Origin: Marinifaba aquimaris
Lineage (GTDB): Bacteria > Pseudomonadota > Gammaproteobacteria > Enterobacterales > Alteromonadaceae
Length of the DNA: 64,000 bases
Direction: 5' to 3'
NCBI RefSeq assembly: GCF_013328345.1
Contig: NZ_JABULX010000019.1
Span: 20,041-84,040, forward strand
The translations under genes and the position numbers were made by a program. Every line of letters starts with the position of its first letter. Position 1 is the stretch's first letter. Of this stretch, positions 48,901-57,297 are shown piece by piece. The notes below the pieces were generated by a model. The model ran no database searches, was not told the DNA's origin, and saw only the letters and a list, made by a program, of their open reading frames with translations.

Positions 48901-48954
48901 GGTCACCTTTAAAGAGATTGAATTGGCCAGGAGCGATTTAAATTTTGTCAACAT
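45946..48954 (-). CDS. Membrane GGDEF-EAL protein with Cache, HAMP and PAS domains
   Basis: A 1002-residue cyclic-di-GMP enzyme. A membrane helix (about 15-38), a double-Cache-type periplasmic sensor (about 40-345), a second helix (about 350-372), HAMP (about 373-425) and PAS (about 445-560) come first. The GGDEF domain has intact GGDEF at 647-651, with RAED five residues before as an RxxD inhibitory site. The EAL domain has EAL at 775-777, with NLS, ETML, DDFGTGYSSL and AEGVET also present. Both halves look active, so it may be a synthase, a phosphodiesterase or switch between them. Confidence 0.92.
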   Translation of the reverse strand: MLTKFKSLLANSISLKVTISVIISYLIVAGVSWILLASLRQDYLKQKIETDLPKQTQLAKTYLQEHFQSLEELAKLANVTLSRELFLLPAKHQSQLVQSIDGSYRQDDGDSAAFLAKHTPMSSYQAAVFRNTKDIFSAIAPIVKNGFFNFYFISKDDFIRISPGQWATQIEADHKFSGDVFYSIATPELNPERLARWTPVYYDDIWQQWMISFIVPLYIDDEFIGITGSDVFVSSIGKLLENESGQQLSDRIFIFDKDGNVIFHPEYEDVLTSNVATMNTLLDSQGLVAEPLQNLVDDIIKQEITHANDVKSLSADKQNFWISVNPLVDLPWFIGVFEAQSVNDPHFNEYKIKVVITSLLMGATLSFLLYWLINKTLLTRLNNLALKVKEHKDGKIDLSSELNLSDEVGVVAQALQEMTSQNHKLLTEMQLEIKDKTAAEIKASRFFDVITYSDIAIALLEKDMRINYVNPKMAALLQSSEDALLGEKVDILFDPITVWQLDEAQENLEAGKSWHGELLLNSDKTEPIWLAQSFTPIKEKYTGNIHYLASSHDISSIKQNQKAMEKLAYYDTLTGLCNRGFFKTQLAKAFEMSKRGHHSFALLYFDLDQFKRINDTLGHDAGDELLVVISSRLKSRLRAEDSVARLGGDEFAIIVNAVSEPDKVSNLARGILSLIQEPIPINNAEILVSASIGITLAPNDADNIDILLRNADLAMYQAKEAGRNTYYFYDNKLDLEVKEYALIESQLRDALNEEQFVLYYQPQVDLSSGRVFGFEALVRWIHPERGLVPPDKFIPIAEQTGLIVPLGEWVMSTACEFIGRLNRYFEQDYTVAVNLSMRQFKDKNLVKTIESCIQQHQILPQWLDVEVTETMLVGDVKESISHMNKIKELGIKLSIDDFGTGYSSLSYLKQFPLDTLKVDRAFVKDIPQDRDDMAITAAIIAMAQKLNLEIIAEGVETLEQIDFLIGNACAIGQGYFFSRPLPEELLFEFVEEFKEQNIIAIK

Positions 48955-49077
48955 ACCGAAATCTACTCGTACAATATGAATACTGCCGAATTACTTTTTA
49001 TTTTAACAATCGAGAACGTACGGACGTCAGTTATAAGTTAAAGATAACCCTCACTCAGATTAAGTAAAGGAAAAGCG

Positions 49078-49107
49078 ATGGATTTTGTTAACCCCATCAT
49101 CAAATAA
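49078..49107 (+). CDS. Possible 9-residue leader peptide upstream of ettA
   Basis: An ATG with AGGA 6 bp before it opens a reading frame of nine codons (MDFVNPIIK) and a TAA stop, 92 bp before the ettA ATG. The strong ribosome site is notable because ettA's own start is the only other one downstream. It is followed by the palindrome at 49115-49128. It may be chance. Confidence 0.35.
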   Translation: MDFVNPIIK

Positions 49108-49114
49108 GGTTAAA

Positions 49115-49128
49115 TAACCAATTGGTTA
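49115..49128. other. 14-bp palindrome in the ettA leader
   Basis: A perfect palindrome TAACCAATTGGTTA, 8 bp past the possible leader stop and 72 bp before the ettA ATG. It could be an operator for a dimeric regulator or a small hairpin; no consensus is recognised. Confidence 0.4.
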
Positions 49129-49199
49129 GGTTGACGCACTTACAAGTTATACACGACAATAAGCTCCATAAATTATTCATTTCTAAAGGTCATTCAAAA

Positions 49200-50876
49200 A
49201 TGGTACTTCCAGATAAGTTTGCATTTACCATGAGTCGGGTTTCGAAGGTTGTCCCGCCAAAGAAAACAATTCTTAAAGATATCTCTTTAAGCTTTTTCCC
49301 AGGTGCCAAAATTGGTGTGTTAGGTCTAAATGGTGCGGGTAAATCAACCCTTTTACGCATCATGGCAGGTGTTGATACTGAGTTTGAAGGTGAAGCACAT
49401 CCTCAACCAGGCCTGAAGATTGGTTACTTACCACAAGAACCTCAACTAGACCCAACAAAAGACGTGCGTGGTAATGTTGAAGAAGCAGTTGCCGAAGTTA
49501 AAAATGCCATGGCGCGTTTAGACCAAGTTTATGCCGAATATGCAGAGCCAGATGCAGACTTTGATGCACTTGCTAAAGAACAAGGTCAATTAGAAGCGAT
49601 TATTGAGAGTCAAGATGGCCACAACATCGATAATGTACTAGAGCGCGCTGCTGATGCACTTCGCCTTCCGCCTTGGGATGCAGATGTGAGCAAGTTGTCT
49701 GGTGGTGAGCGTCGTCGTGTTGCACTATGCCGTTTATTACTAGAAAAGCCTGAAATGCTTTTATTAGACGAACCAACTAACCACTTAGACGCAGAGTCAG
49801 TCGCTTGGTTAGAGCGTTTCTTACACGATTATGACGGTACTGTGGTTGCGATTACCCACGACCGTTATTTCTTAGATAATGTGGCAGGTTGGATCTTAGA
49901 GCTTGACCGCGGTGAAGGTATTCCTTGGGAAGGCAACTATTCTTCTTGGTTAGAGCAAAAAGATGTGCGTTTAAAACAAGAAGAGCGCTCAGAGAAAGCT
50001 CGCCAACGCTCGATTGAACAAGAACTTGAATGGGTTCGTCAAAACCCTAAAGGTCGCCAAGCAAAGAGCAAAGCCCGTATGGCACGCTTTGAAGAGCTTT
50101 CAAGTTCTGATTTCCAAAAACGTAACGAAACCAACGAGCTTTACATTCCACCAGGTGAACGACTTGGCGATAAAGTAATTGATGTTGAAAACATTTGTAA
50201 AAGCTACGATGGTCGTCAGTTAATTGATGATTTAAGTTTCAGCATCCCAAAAGGAGCTATCGTCGGTATTATCGGCCCTAACGGTGCGGGTAAATCAACA
50301 CTGTTCCGCATGTTATCGGGTGCCGAACAACCTGATTCAGGTTCAATCTCTCTAGGCGATACAGTAACGTTGGCATCAGTTGATCAGTTCCGTGATGATA
50401 TGGATGATAGCAAAACGGTTTATGAAGAAATTTCTGAAGGTGCGGATTTAATTCACATCAACAATTTTGAAATAAACAGTCGTGCTTATGTTAGTCGTTT
50501 CAATTTCAAAGGGACGGATCAATCGAAGATCATTGGTGAGTTATCAGGTGGTGAGCGCAACCGTGTTCACTTAGCTAAACTATTAAAAGCCGGCGGCAAT
50601 GTTTTGCTACTGGATGAACCAACCAACGATTTAGACGTCGAAACATTGCGTGCTTTAGAGAATGCTCTATTAGACTTCCCAGGCTGCGCCATGGTTATCT
50701 CGCATGACCGTTGGTTCCTAGACCGTATTGCAACACATATCTTAGATTACCGTGATGAAGGTAAAGTGAACTTCTATCAAGGTAACTACACAGATTATGA
50801 AGCTTGGTTGAAAGAAACTTTAGGCGAATCAGCTGTACTTAACCCACACAGAATTAAGTACAAAAAACTAGCCTAG
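49200..50876 (+). CDS. ettA: Energy-dependent translational throttle protein EttA
   Basis: A 558-residue ABC-F protein that binds the ribosomal E site and restrains the first peptide bond when ADP is high. ATG at 49200 is chosen because AAGG is 9-10 bp before it and EttA homologues start at this point; the longer upstream frame is an artefact. Two ABC domains are present: Walker [12 protein letters not shown] (about 44-54) and [11 protein letters not shown] (about 351-361), with two [16 protein letters not shown] signatures. The linker [23 protein letters not shown] is the P-site tRNA-interaction motif. It ends at a strong terminator. Confidence 0.96.
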   Translation: MVLPDKFAFTMSRVSKVVPPKKTILKDISLSFFPGAKIGVLGLNGAGKSTLLRIMAGVDTEFEGEAHPQPGLKIGYLPQEPQLDPTKDVRGNVEEAVAEVKNAMARLDQVYAEYAEPDADFDALAKEQGQLEAIIESQDGHNIDNVLERAADALRLPPWDADVSKLSGGERRRVALCRLLLEKPEMLLLDEPTNHLDAESVAWLERFLHDYDGTVVAITHDRYFLDNVAGWILELDRGEGIPWEGNYSSWLEQKDVRLKQEERSEKARQRSIEQELEWVRQNPKGRQAKSKARMARFEELSSSDFQKRNETNELYIPPGERLGDKVIDVENICKSYDGRQLIDDLSFSIPKGAIVGIIGPNGAGKSTLFRMLSGAEQPDSGSISLGDTVTLASVDQFRDDMDDSKTVYEEISEGADLIHINNFEINSRAYVSRFNFKGTDQSKIIGELSGGERNRVHLAKLLKAGGNVLLLDEPTNDLDVETLRALENALLDFPGCAMVISHDRWFLDRIATHILDYRDEGKVNFYQGNYTDYEAWLKETLGESAVLNPHRIKYKKLA

Positions 50877-50886
50877 CTAAATTCGA

Positions 50887-50927
50887 TTAACTATGCTCTA
50901 CTCAATAACAGAGCATAGTTAATTTTT
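50887..50927 (+). terminator. Rho-independent terminator of ettA
   Basis: A perfect 13-bp stem TTAACTATGCTCT / AGAGCATAGTTAA with a 10-nt loop, followed by five T. It starts 10 bp after the stop. Confidence 0.9.
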
Positions 50928-50939
50928 GAGGTTTAGTTT

Positions 50940-51305
50940 ATGGATGAAAAACGCCGTTTTAGTCGCATTTTTTATAAAACGCCCGCCCAGCTTCATCTAG
51001 CCGATCAGGTTTGGCAGGTCGAACTGATTGACCTTTCATTGAAAGGCGCGTTAGTTCAACTTAACCAAGATGTTGAAATTAACCCCGAGCATATCTATCA
51101 CCTAAGTTTTAACTTGGATGGTTCTGATTTAAAGCTTGTTATGTCGGTACAACTTACCCATCAAGAAGGTCAAAAATTGGGCTTTTCTTGCCATCACATA
51201 GATATAGATAGCGCGACACACTTAAGAAGAATTATTGAATTGAATTTAGGTGATGATGAGTTATTAATGCGGGATTTAAATCATTTAATTGAAGCGGCTC
51301 AGTAG
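50940..51305 (+). CDS. PilZ domain cyclic-di-GMP receptor
   Basis: A 121-residue single-domain PilZ protein. Both halves of the binding motif are intact: RRFSR gives RxxxR at residues 5-9, and DLSLKG gives DxSxxG at 31-36. These residues bind cyclic-di-GMP in characterised PilZ proteins. It lacks the YcgR N-terminal domain. GAGG lies 8 bp before the ATG. The stop codon is inside the loop of its terminator. Confidence 0.9.
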   Translation: MDEKRRFSRIFYKTPAQLHLADQVWQVELIDLSLKGALVQLNQDVEINPEHIYHLSFNLDGSDLKLVMSVQLTHQEGQKLGFSCHHIDIDSATHLRRIIELNLGDDELLMRDLNHLIEAAQ

Positions 51306-51317
51306 AGCCGCTTTTTT
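51294..51317. terminator. Terminator overlapping the PilZ stop codon, shared with parE
   Basis: A 7-bp GC-rich stem GCGGCTC / GAGCCGC with a 4-nt loop and T6 after it. It includes the last coding bases and the TAG of the PilZ gene, and lies 16 bp past the parE stop on the other strand. Confidence 0.85.
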
Positions 51318-51332
51318 ATGCCATTTTATAAG

Positions 51333-53225
51333 TTAGGCTAATTCAACTTGATCGCCTTTGTTCTCTAACCACTCTTTGCGATCACCAGAACGTTTCTTCG
51401 CAAGTAACATATCCATTAATTCCTGAGTAGCTTGTATCTCATCAATCGTTAACTGCACTAGCCTGCGAGTATTGGGGTCCATCGTCGTTTCACGAAGCTG
51501 CATTGGGTTCATTTCGCCTAGACCTTTGAAGCGTTGAACGTTGACCTTGCCACGTTTTTTCTCTGCTTGAATACGATCTAAAATACCTTGCTTCTCATCT
51601 TCATCAAGCGCGTAGTAAACTTCTTTACCAATATCAATTCGATAAAGCGGTGGCATCGCGACAAATACATGGCCTTGTTGTACTAACGTGCGGAAATGAC
51701 GCATAAACAATGCACACAATAAAGTGGCAATGTGCAACCCATCAGAATCGGCATCAGCTAAGATACACACCTTACCGTAGCGCAGGCCTGATAAATCTTC
51801 ACTGTCTGGGTCGATACCAAGTGCTACGGAGATATCATGAATTTCTTGTGATGATAAGATCTGCCCTGATTCTACTTCCCATGTATTTAAGATTTTACCG
51901 CGAAGTGGCATCACTGCCTGAAATTCACGATCACGCGCTTGTTTAGCAGAGCCTCCGGCTGAATCACCCTCAACCAAAAAGAGCTCGCCTTGAGCTGGAT
52001 CTTGTGTTGTACAGTCGGTTAATTTCCCAGGTAATGCAGGTCCTTGAGTGACTTTTTTACGCACGACTTTTTTCGCAGCGCGCATGCGCTTTTGAGCGTT
52101 TGCAATGAAGTTCTCAACTAGTTGCTCAGCAACTTCAGTATGTTCATTTAGCCATAAACTAAATGCATCTTTTACAACACCTGATACAAAAGCAGCGGTT
52201 TGCCTAGAAGACAAACGCTCTTTAGTTTGACCAGCAAATTGAGGGTCTTGCATTTTTACGGAGAGAATATAAGCACAGCGATCCCAAACATCATCAGGGG
52301 TTAGCTTTACGCCACGAGGGATCAAGTTTCTAAATTCACAAAATTCACGCACAGCATCCAGTAAACCTTGTCTTAGACCGTTTACATGGGTACCACCTTG
52401 TGCTGTAGGAATAAGGTTTACATAACTTTCAGCTAGCGCCTCACCACCTTCAGGTAACCAAGTCACAGCCCATTCAGCCCCTTCTGTTTCAGAAGCCAAA
52501 CTGCCAACAAAAGGTTGCTCTGGTAATGATACATAACCTTTAACTGCTTCAATCAAATAATCAGTTAAACCATCTTGGTAGCACCATTTATGAGTTTCCT
52601 TATTGACTTTGTCTTGAAACTCAATCGATAGACCTGGGCATAAAACGGCTTTGGCTTTTAAGTTATGAATTAACTTGGTAACAGAGAATTTGGCTGAATC
52701 AAAGTAGCTTGCATCTGGCCAAAAATGAACCGATGTACCTGTATTACGCTTACCACATGTCCCTGTTACGGTTAAATCAGAAACTTTATCGCCGTGCTCA
52801 AACGCCATTTCAAATACTTGGCCATCTCGGCGAACGTTTACTTCTACACGCTTAGATAGTGCATTAACAACCGAGATACCAACACCGTGAAGACCGCCTG
52901 AGAATTGATAGTTTTTATTAGAAAATTTACCACCGGCATGCAATTTAGTGAAAATAAGTTCAACACCTGGAATACCCTCTTCAGGGTGCACATCGGTTGG
53001 CATACCGCGACCATCATCAATCACTTCAAGCGATTGATCGTCGTGTAAGATGACTTTAATGCTTGAAGCATGGCCGGCCATTGCTTCATCAACTGAGTTA
53101 TCTATAACTTCCTGACCTAAATGGTTGGGACGTACAGTGTCGGTATACATACCAGGTCGGCGTTTAACCGGCTCTAGGCCATTGAGGACTTCAATAGCTT
53201 CCGCGTTATAGTTTTGATTACTCAT
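51333..53225 (-). CDS. parE: DNA topoisomerase IV subunit B
   Basis: A 630-residue ATPase subunit of topoisomerase IV, which decatenates chromosomes with ParC. The GHKL ATPase part has QEVIDNSVDEAMAGHA, DDGRGMPTDVHPEEG and GGLHGVGISVVNAL. The TOPRIM domain has EGDSAGGSA (about 415) and the metal ligands DADSDG. The C-terminal FKGLGEMNPMQLRETTMDP is conserved. Length matches E. coli ParE. It is last in the nudF-yqiB-cpdA-yqiA-parE cluster, the E. coli order, 42 bp after yqiA. Confidence 0.98.
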   Translation of the reverse strand: MSNQNYNAEAIEVLNGLEPVKRRPGMYTDTVRPNHLGQEVIDNSVDEAMAGHASSIKVILHDDQSLEVIDDGRGMPTDVHPEEGIPGVELIFTKLHAGGKFSNKNYQFSGGLHGVGISVVNALSKRVEVNVRRDGQVFEMAFEHGDKVSDLTVTGTCGKRNTGTSVHFWPDASYFDSAKFSVTKLIHNLKAKAVLCPGLSIEFQDKVNKETHKWCYQDGLTDYLIEAVKGYVSLPEQPFVGSLASETEGAEWAVTWLPEGGEALAESYVNLIPTAQGGTHVNGLRQGLLDAVREFCEFRNLIPRGVKLTPDDVWDRCAYILSVKMQDPQFAGQTKERLSSRQTAAFVSGVVKDAFSLWLNEHTEVAEQLVENFIANAQKRMRAAKKVVRKKVTQGPALPGKLTDCTTQDPAQGELFLVEGDSAGGSAKQARDREFQAVMPLRGKILNTWEVESGQILSSQEIHDISVALGIDPDSEDLSGLRYGKVCILADADSDGLHIATLLCALFMRHFRTLVQQGHVFVAMPPLYRIDIGKEVYYALDEDEKQGILDRIQAEKKRGKVNVQRFKGLGEMNPMQLRETTMDPNTRRLVQLTIDEIQATQELMDMLLAKKRSGDRKEWLENKGDQVELA

Positions 53226-53267
53226 ATAAGCTTCTTTCTAATTATAAATTCGGTTTACGACGCCATA

Positions 53268-53852
53268 TTAATGCGAACGCAGTAAATATTCTATGATTTG
53301 TGGTAAGTGATTTTGATAATTTTGAAAAGCGTGATCACCACCCTGCTCTATGGTCATTTTACAACCTTCAAACTTAGTCTCTGCTTCTTTGTAGTCTAAT
53401 GTTTCATCACCGGTTTGCAGTAAAAGCCACAATGGCAGCTCTCCCGGTTTAGGGATGTCCAATTCAACGAGCCCTTGATTGAAAGTATCAGTCACTTCAA
53501 ATTTTTCATCTGTGTACGGATGAGTATGCCACCCCATATAATCCCTCAACAATATATAGGGATACGCAGCGGGGTTAACTAGAACCGCTGGTAATTGTGT
53601 TTTAGACGCACACCAAGTCGATAAATACCCACCAAGTGAACTGCCGATAAAGCCAATTAAAGAGCCTTGATAACGGTTAAGAATCTTATCGAGCGTCTTT
53701 TTAACTTCATCAGGGCAATTAGGTAACTGAGGAATAATCAATTCAATGTCAGGATGATGTCGGGTGATATAATCCAATGTTTGCTGAGCTTTTAATGATT
53801 GCGGTGAGCTTAAAAAACCATGTAAATAAAGTATGTGTTTAGTTACAGCCAT
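53268..53852 (-). CDS. yqiA: YqiA-type esterase
   Basis: A 194-residue alpha/beta hydrolase. HILYLHGFLSSPQSLKA starts the fold; the nucleophile Ser is in GSSLGGYLS (about 69-77), and the catalytic His in GGDHAFQNY (about 172-180). E. coli YqiA hydrolyses short acyl esters such as palmitoyl-CoA and p-nitrophenyl esters; the natural substrate is unclear. Its start overlaps the cpdA end by 10 bp, so translation is coupled. Confidence 0.92.
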   Translation of the reverse strand: MAVTKHILYLHGFLSSPQSLKAQQTLDYITRHHPDIELIIPQLPNCPDEVKKTLDKILNRYQGSLIGFIGSSLGGYLSTWCASKTQLPAVLVNPAAYPYILLRDYMGWHTHPYTDEKFEVTDTFNQGLVELDIPKPGELPLWLLLQTGDETLDYKEAETKFEGCKMTIEQGGDHAFQNYQNHLPQIIEYLLRSH

Positions 53853-54598
53853 ATTGGTTCAACGTCCACAGTAGTATTGTCTAATAAAGAAATAAGGTTA
53901 AAGCCAGGTTGAATAGATGCAATCTCAAAGTCATCGCAAAAATGTTTGAATTGATAACTAGTCGCTGGCGCTGAAAAACAAGGCACTTTTTGATATTTAT
54001 AATGATGGGCTGCATGAACATGGCCATGGCAAATGGCTTTAACATGCGGGTATTTAGCCAACACTTCATCTAACAACTGACTATTTTTCAGCGGGTAGTT
54101 ATCTATAAAGCTCTCATAAGGCAATAAATGATGGTGTAATGCTAGTAATGTGGGCTGATTGCTTGCTGATAACTGCGCTTCCAATTTTGCTATATTATCT
54201 TTTGTCAGCTGTCCTTCTCCACGGCTTGGAAACACAGTGCTATCAAGTGCAACAACTTGCCACTGCTCAAAAGAAAAGTAACTTTGCTTTAATGAAGAAA
54301 CAAATGGGTTACCACTTAAATGCTCGTTTGCAAGCACTTCACTATCGTGGTTACCCAGCAACCAAAAAAAAGGAATATCCCAGTCGTAACTTGTGATCAT
54401 ATTTGCAATGAGTTTATAAGTATCGGCGCTGACTTGCTGAGCCATGTCTCCTGTCATTAAAACCAAATTGAGTTCAGCTTGTATGGAATGTAAATAGCTA
54501 ATAACTCTAGCGAAATTATCAGCCACATTAACTTGGTAGTGATGAACAGAAGGATCATCAAACAAGTGAAAATCAGAAATTTGTGCCAATTTAATCAA
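53843..54598 (-). CDS. cpdA: 3',5'-cyclic-AMP phosphodiesterase
   Basis: A 251-residue calcineurin-type metallophosphoesterase that hydrolyses cAMP to AMP. Metal ligands are in SDFHLF (Asp9, His11), TGDMAQ (Asp51), GNHDS (Asn83, His84), the His of ALHHHLLP and GHVHAAHH. Length is a little below E. coli CpdA (275). It lies in the E. coli order between yqiB and yqiA, which supports CpdA over other phosphoesterases. Confidence 0.93.
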   Translation of the reverse strand: MIKLAQISDFHLFDDPSVHHYQVNVADNFARVISYLHSIQAELNLVLMTGDMAQQVSADTYKLIANMITSYDWDIPFFWLLGNHDSEVLANEHLSGNPFVSSLKQSYFSFEQWQVVALDSTVFPSRGEGQLTKDNIAKLEAQLSASNQPTLLALHHHLLPYESFIDNYPLKNSQLLDEVLAKYPHVKAICHGHVHAAHHYKYQKVPCFSAPATSYQFKHFCDDFEIASIQPGFNLISLLDNTTVDVEPIWL

Positions 54599-54616
54599 GT
54601 CATTATTCTCAAAAAA

Positions 54617-55051
54617 TTACGCCAACTGTACTGGGTGAGCCATGCCTTGTTCTAGACAGAATTTTAGCCAGTCGTTTAAGAAGATGTTGTTTTGCGTTTT
54701 TTCATCTTTTTGATGCATTTTTTCATTCGGGTAATCATAACTTGGTGCAATACGAGCAATATTTTTATTTTTGATAACTTCGCAAACTTGCGCATCATGA
54801 TAAACCCTAAGTACTAATTCAGGCTGCAAAATAGCTGGTAAGCTTGGTGAAAGCTGCCTGATTTCAACCTCATTAGTGTACTTAGCACATGTCAGTACCT
54901 TGATACGGTATTGTAACTGGCTCGACGCTTCAAATCGCAATTCAGCCAAGTGCTCCCAATCACGCACTAAGCGTTGCAAAATAAAATAGTTTTGCTCACA
55001 AATAGCCATCAATTGATTTAAATCGGGAACATACTTAGGGGTAAAAGCCAC
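54617..55051 (-). CDS. yqiB: DUF1249 protein YqiB
   Basis: A 144-residue soluble protein matching the YqiB/DUF1249 family. It starts with KYVPDLNQLMAICEQNYFILQRL, contains Arg/Leu-rich strands around VLRVYHDAQVCEV, and ends with KTQNNIFLNDWLKFCLEQG. Function is unknown. It sits 15 bp after nudF and 18 bp before cpdA, as in E. coli. Confidence 0.92.
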   Translation of the reverse strand: MAFTPKYVPDLNQLMAICEQNYFILQRLVRDWEHLAELRFEASSQLQYRIKVLTCAKYTNEVEIRQLSPSLPAILQPELVLRVYHDAQVCEVIKNKNIARIAPSYDYPNEKMHQKDEKTQNNIFLNDWLKFCLEQGMAHPVQLA

Positions 55052-55066
55052 AGTTACTACTCTCTA

Positions 55067-55702
55067 TTATTTTTTCCATGCCTTGATGACATCTTGCATG
55101 TGTAATTCTAGCCATTGTAGCGCAATATAGGTAGCAGCATTTTCAATGGTGCCATCTTCTAACCATGCAACTGCTTGTGCTCGAGAGACGCGATGAACCC
55201 GAATATCTTCGTCTTCATATTCTAACCCGCAGATCTCTCCAGCTTGAGTTGCATCAACATTGGCCAGGTAAAGGTATATGCGCTCAGTCGTACCACCAGC
55301 ACTAGATAGGTAATGTGTCATCGGCATCAGCGATTGTATTGTTAAACCCGCTTCTTCTTGGGTTTCTCTATGGGCAACTTCTTCAATCTCTTCGCCTGGC
55401 TCAATCATGCCACCGACTAATTCCATCATCCATGGCTTATCACTGTTTAACATACAGCCAATACGAATTTGTTCGAGTAAAACGATCTCATCGCGTTCAA
55501 AATCAAAAAGTAGTACCGCAACGGCATTACCGCGTTCAAATACTTCGCGTGTAACTGTTTTTGACCAACCGCCCGCAAATAATTTGTGTTTAAACTCAAC
55601 TTGATCGATTTTGAAAAAGCCTTGAAATAAAGTATCTCTGTTTATGATTTCAACATCATCGTTATTAAATAAAAACGGGTTACTTTTATCTGGTTTAGGC
55701 AC
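55067..55702 (-). CDS. nudF: ADP-ribose diphosphatase NudF
   Basis: A 211-residue Nudix hydrolase that cleaves ADP-ribose to AMP and ribose 5-phosphate. The Nudix box is GGMIEPGEEIEEVAHRETQEEAGL (about 96-119, given here in outline G-x5-E-x7-RE-x-x-EE-x-G). An N-terminal beta extension for dimerisation is present, as in E. coli. It heads the cluster ending in parE and is divergent from tolC. Confidence 0.95.
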   Translation of the reverse strand: MPKPDKSNPFLFNNDDVEIINRDTLFQGFFKIDQVEFKHKLFAGGWSKTVTREVFERGNAVAVLLFDFERDEIVLLEQIRIGCMLNSDKPWMMELVGGMIEPGEEIEEVAHRETQEEAGLTIQSLMPMTHYLSSAGGTTERIYLYLANVDATQAGEICGLEYEDEDIRVHRVSRAQAVAWLEDGTIENAATYIALQWLELHMQDVIKAWKK

Positions 55703-55827
55703 TTTTTTTCCTTTCTATGGTCTAAAATGGTCTTAAAAAATATTTAGCTAGCAATTTGTTTAGTTTTTTCAAAGAATTGGATACATTAGAAGTAGCTCAT
55801 TCAATAGGGAATATTTAGGATATCGCA

Positions 55828-57228
55828 ATGAAAACCTTTGGTCTTTCTAAAATTAATAAAATAGTAAAAATCACTTTAGCGTCTGGTATTTTAGCCAGCA
55901 CGTTTGCAAAAGCAGAGAACTTACAAGAGATTTATCAGCAAGCAGCAAAAAATGATCCTCAAATTATTGCCGCACAAGCAAACTTAAGAGCATCCCTTAA
56001 AGGTTTAGACATCGCAGAATCGGTTCTTTTACCACAAATAAACGCCACATTAGGTTATTCAGACTCTGATTTAGAAAGAGATGATAACTTAACTAATCAA
56101 ACGGGTGATATTACTTCTGAAACAACCTCTGCGAACATCAACTTAGTACAACAAATTTACCATCACGATTCTTGGTTAAACCTGTCTAAAACTGAAAAAC
56201 AAGTAAAACAGGCAGAGTTATTGTTTGAAACAGCCCAGCAAGGCTTAATTGTGCGTACCGTAAGTGCTTACTTAGATGTTTTAAGTGCAAAAGACGACTT
56301 AGAATTTGTCACCGCAGAGAAAAAAGCGATTGAACGTCAGCTAGAGCAAACAAAGCAACGTTTTTCGGTAGGCCTAACGGCAATTACAGATGTTCATGAA
56401 GCGCAAGCTCAATTTGATAATGCTGTGGCTCAAGAAATCTCAGCTGAAAATGATGTTGAGCTAGCCTTAGAAAGCCTCCGTGAAATTACAGGTGGTTATT
56501 ACCCTAATCTCGATGAGTTAAACACAGAGCGTTTCAGCCCTAATATTCCAACCCCTTCAACGCCAGAGGAATGGGTTAAACTGGCTGAAAACCTTAACAA
56601 AGATGTTAACAGCAGAAAGATTGGTAAAGACATAGCAAAACAAGAAATTGATATTGCTACAGCTGGACATTACCCTACAGCAGATCTGACAGCAGGTTAC
56701 CAATGGTCTGAAAACGAAGGCGATAACGAACTTGCAGGTGCTTTTGGTCAATCAGACTATGAGCAAGATGGCGTTACCGTCGGCATTCAGTTATCTGTAC
56801 CTCTTTATACAGGTGGTCGTACTTCAGCACTCGTTGAACAAGCACAGCATAACTATGTTGTCGCATCTCAACAGCTAGAGCAAACTTATCGTACGACTGT
56901 TCGCACGGTTCGCAACTCGTTTAATACAGTCAAAGCCAGTATCTCACGTATAACGGCATTCAAGCAGTCTGTAGTTTCAGCTGAAAGCGCACTAAAAGCA
57001 ACGGAAGCTGGTTTTGAAGTCGGGACACGTACCATCGTTGATGTACTTAATAGTACACGTAACTTATACGACGCAAAACGCAATCTATCTAACGCGCGTT
57101 ATGGGTACATCCGCTCTATGTTAGAGCTAAAACAAGCGGCGGGTAACTTAAATGAAGAAGATATTTTACTGCTTAACCGAGGTTTAAGTAAAAGCTCTGA
57201 TGCCAAAGCAACACAGCTACCGTCTTAA
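55828..57228 (+). CDS. tolC: Outer-membrane channel protein TolC
   Basis: A 466-residue outer-membrane efflux protein. A signal peptide (about 1-28, cleavage after AKA) precedes two TolC/OEP repeats: LQEIYQQAAKNDPQIIAAQANL near the start, and TIVDVLNSTRNLYDAKRNLSNARYGYIRSMLELKQAAG near the end. It is a trimeric channel for multidrug pumps and type I secretion. Location opposite nudF matches E. coli. It ends at a bidirectional terminator. Confidence 0.93.
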   Translation: MKTFGLSKINKIVKITLASGILASTFAKAENLQEIYQQAAKNDPQIIAAQANLRASLKGLDIAESVLLPQINATLGYSDSDLERDDNLTNQTGDITSETTSANINLVQQIYHHDSWLNLSKTEKQVKQAELLFETAQQGLIVRTVSAYLDVLSAKDDLEFVTAEKKAIERQLEQTKQRFSVGLTAITDVHEAQAQFDNAVAQEISAENDVELALESLREITGGYYPNLDELNTERFSPNIPTPSTPEEWVKLAENLNKDVNSRKIGKDIAKQEIDIATAGHYPTADLTAGYQWSENEGDNELAGAFGQSDYEQDGVTVGIQLSVPLYTGGRTSALVEQAQHNYVVASQQLEQTYRTTVRTVRNSFNTVKASISRITAFKQSVVSAESALKATEAGFEVGTRTIVDVLNSTRNLYDAKRNLSNARYGYIRSMLELKQAAGNLNEEDILLLNRGLSKSSDAKATQLPS

Positions 57229-57254
57229 ACAAAGGCGCTAAAAGCTTCAGATAT

Positions 57255-57283
57255 AAAAAAACCTGCAATTTGCAGGTTTTTTT
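57255..57283. terminator. Bidirectional terminator between tolC and purF
   Basis: A 13-bp inverted repeat (AAAAAAACCTGCA / TGCAGGTTTTTTT) with a 3-nt loop, between convergent genes. Confidence 0.93.
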
Positions 57284-57297
57284 ATACTTATTTTTGC

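Noticed and set aside
49122..49199. N-terminal extension of ettA by 26 codons
   Set aside because: It has no similarity to the family start, the ribosome site fits ATG 49200, and the extension covers the palindrome region.
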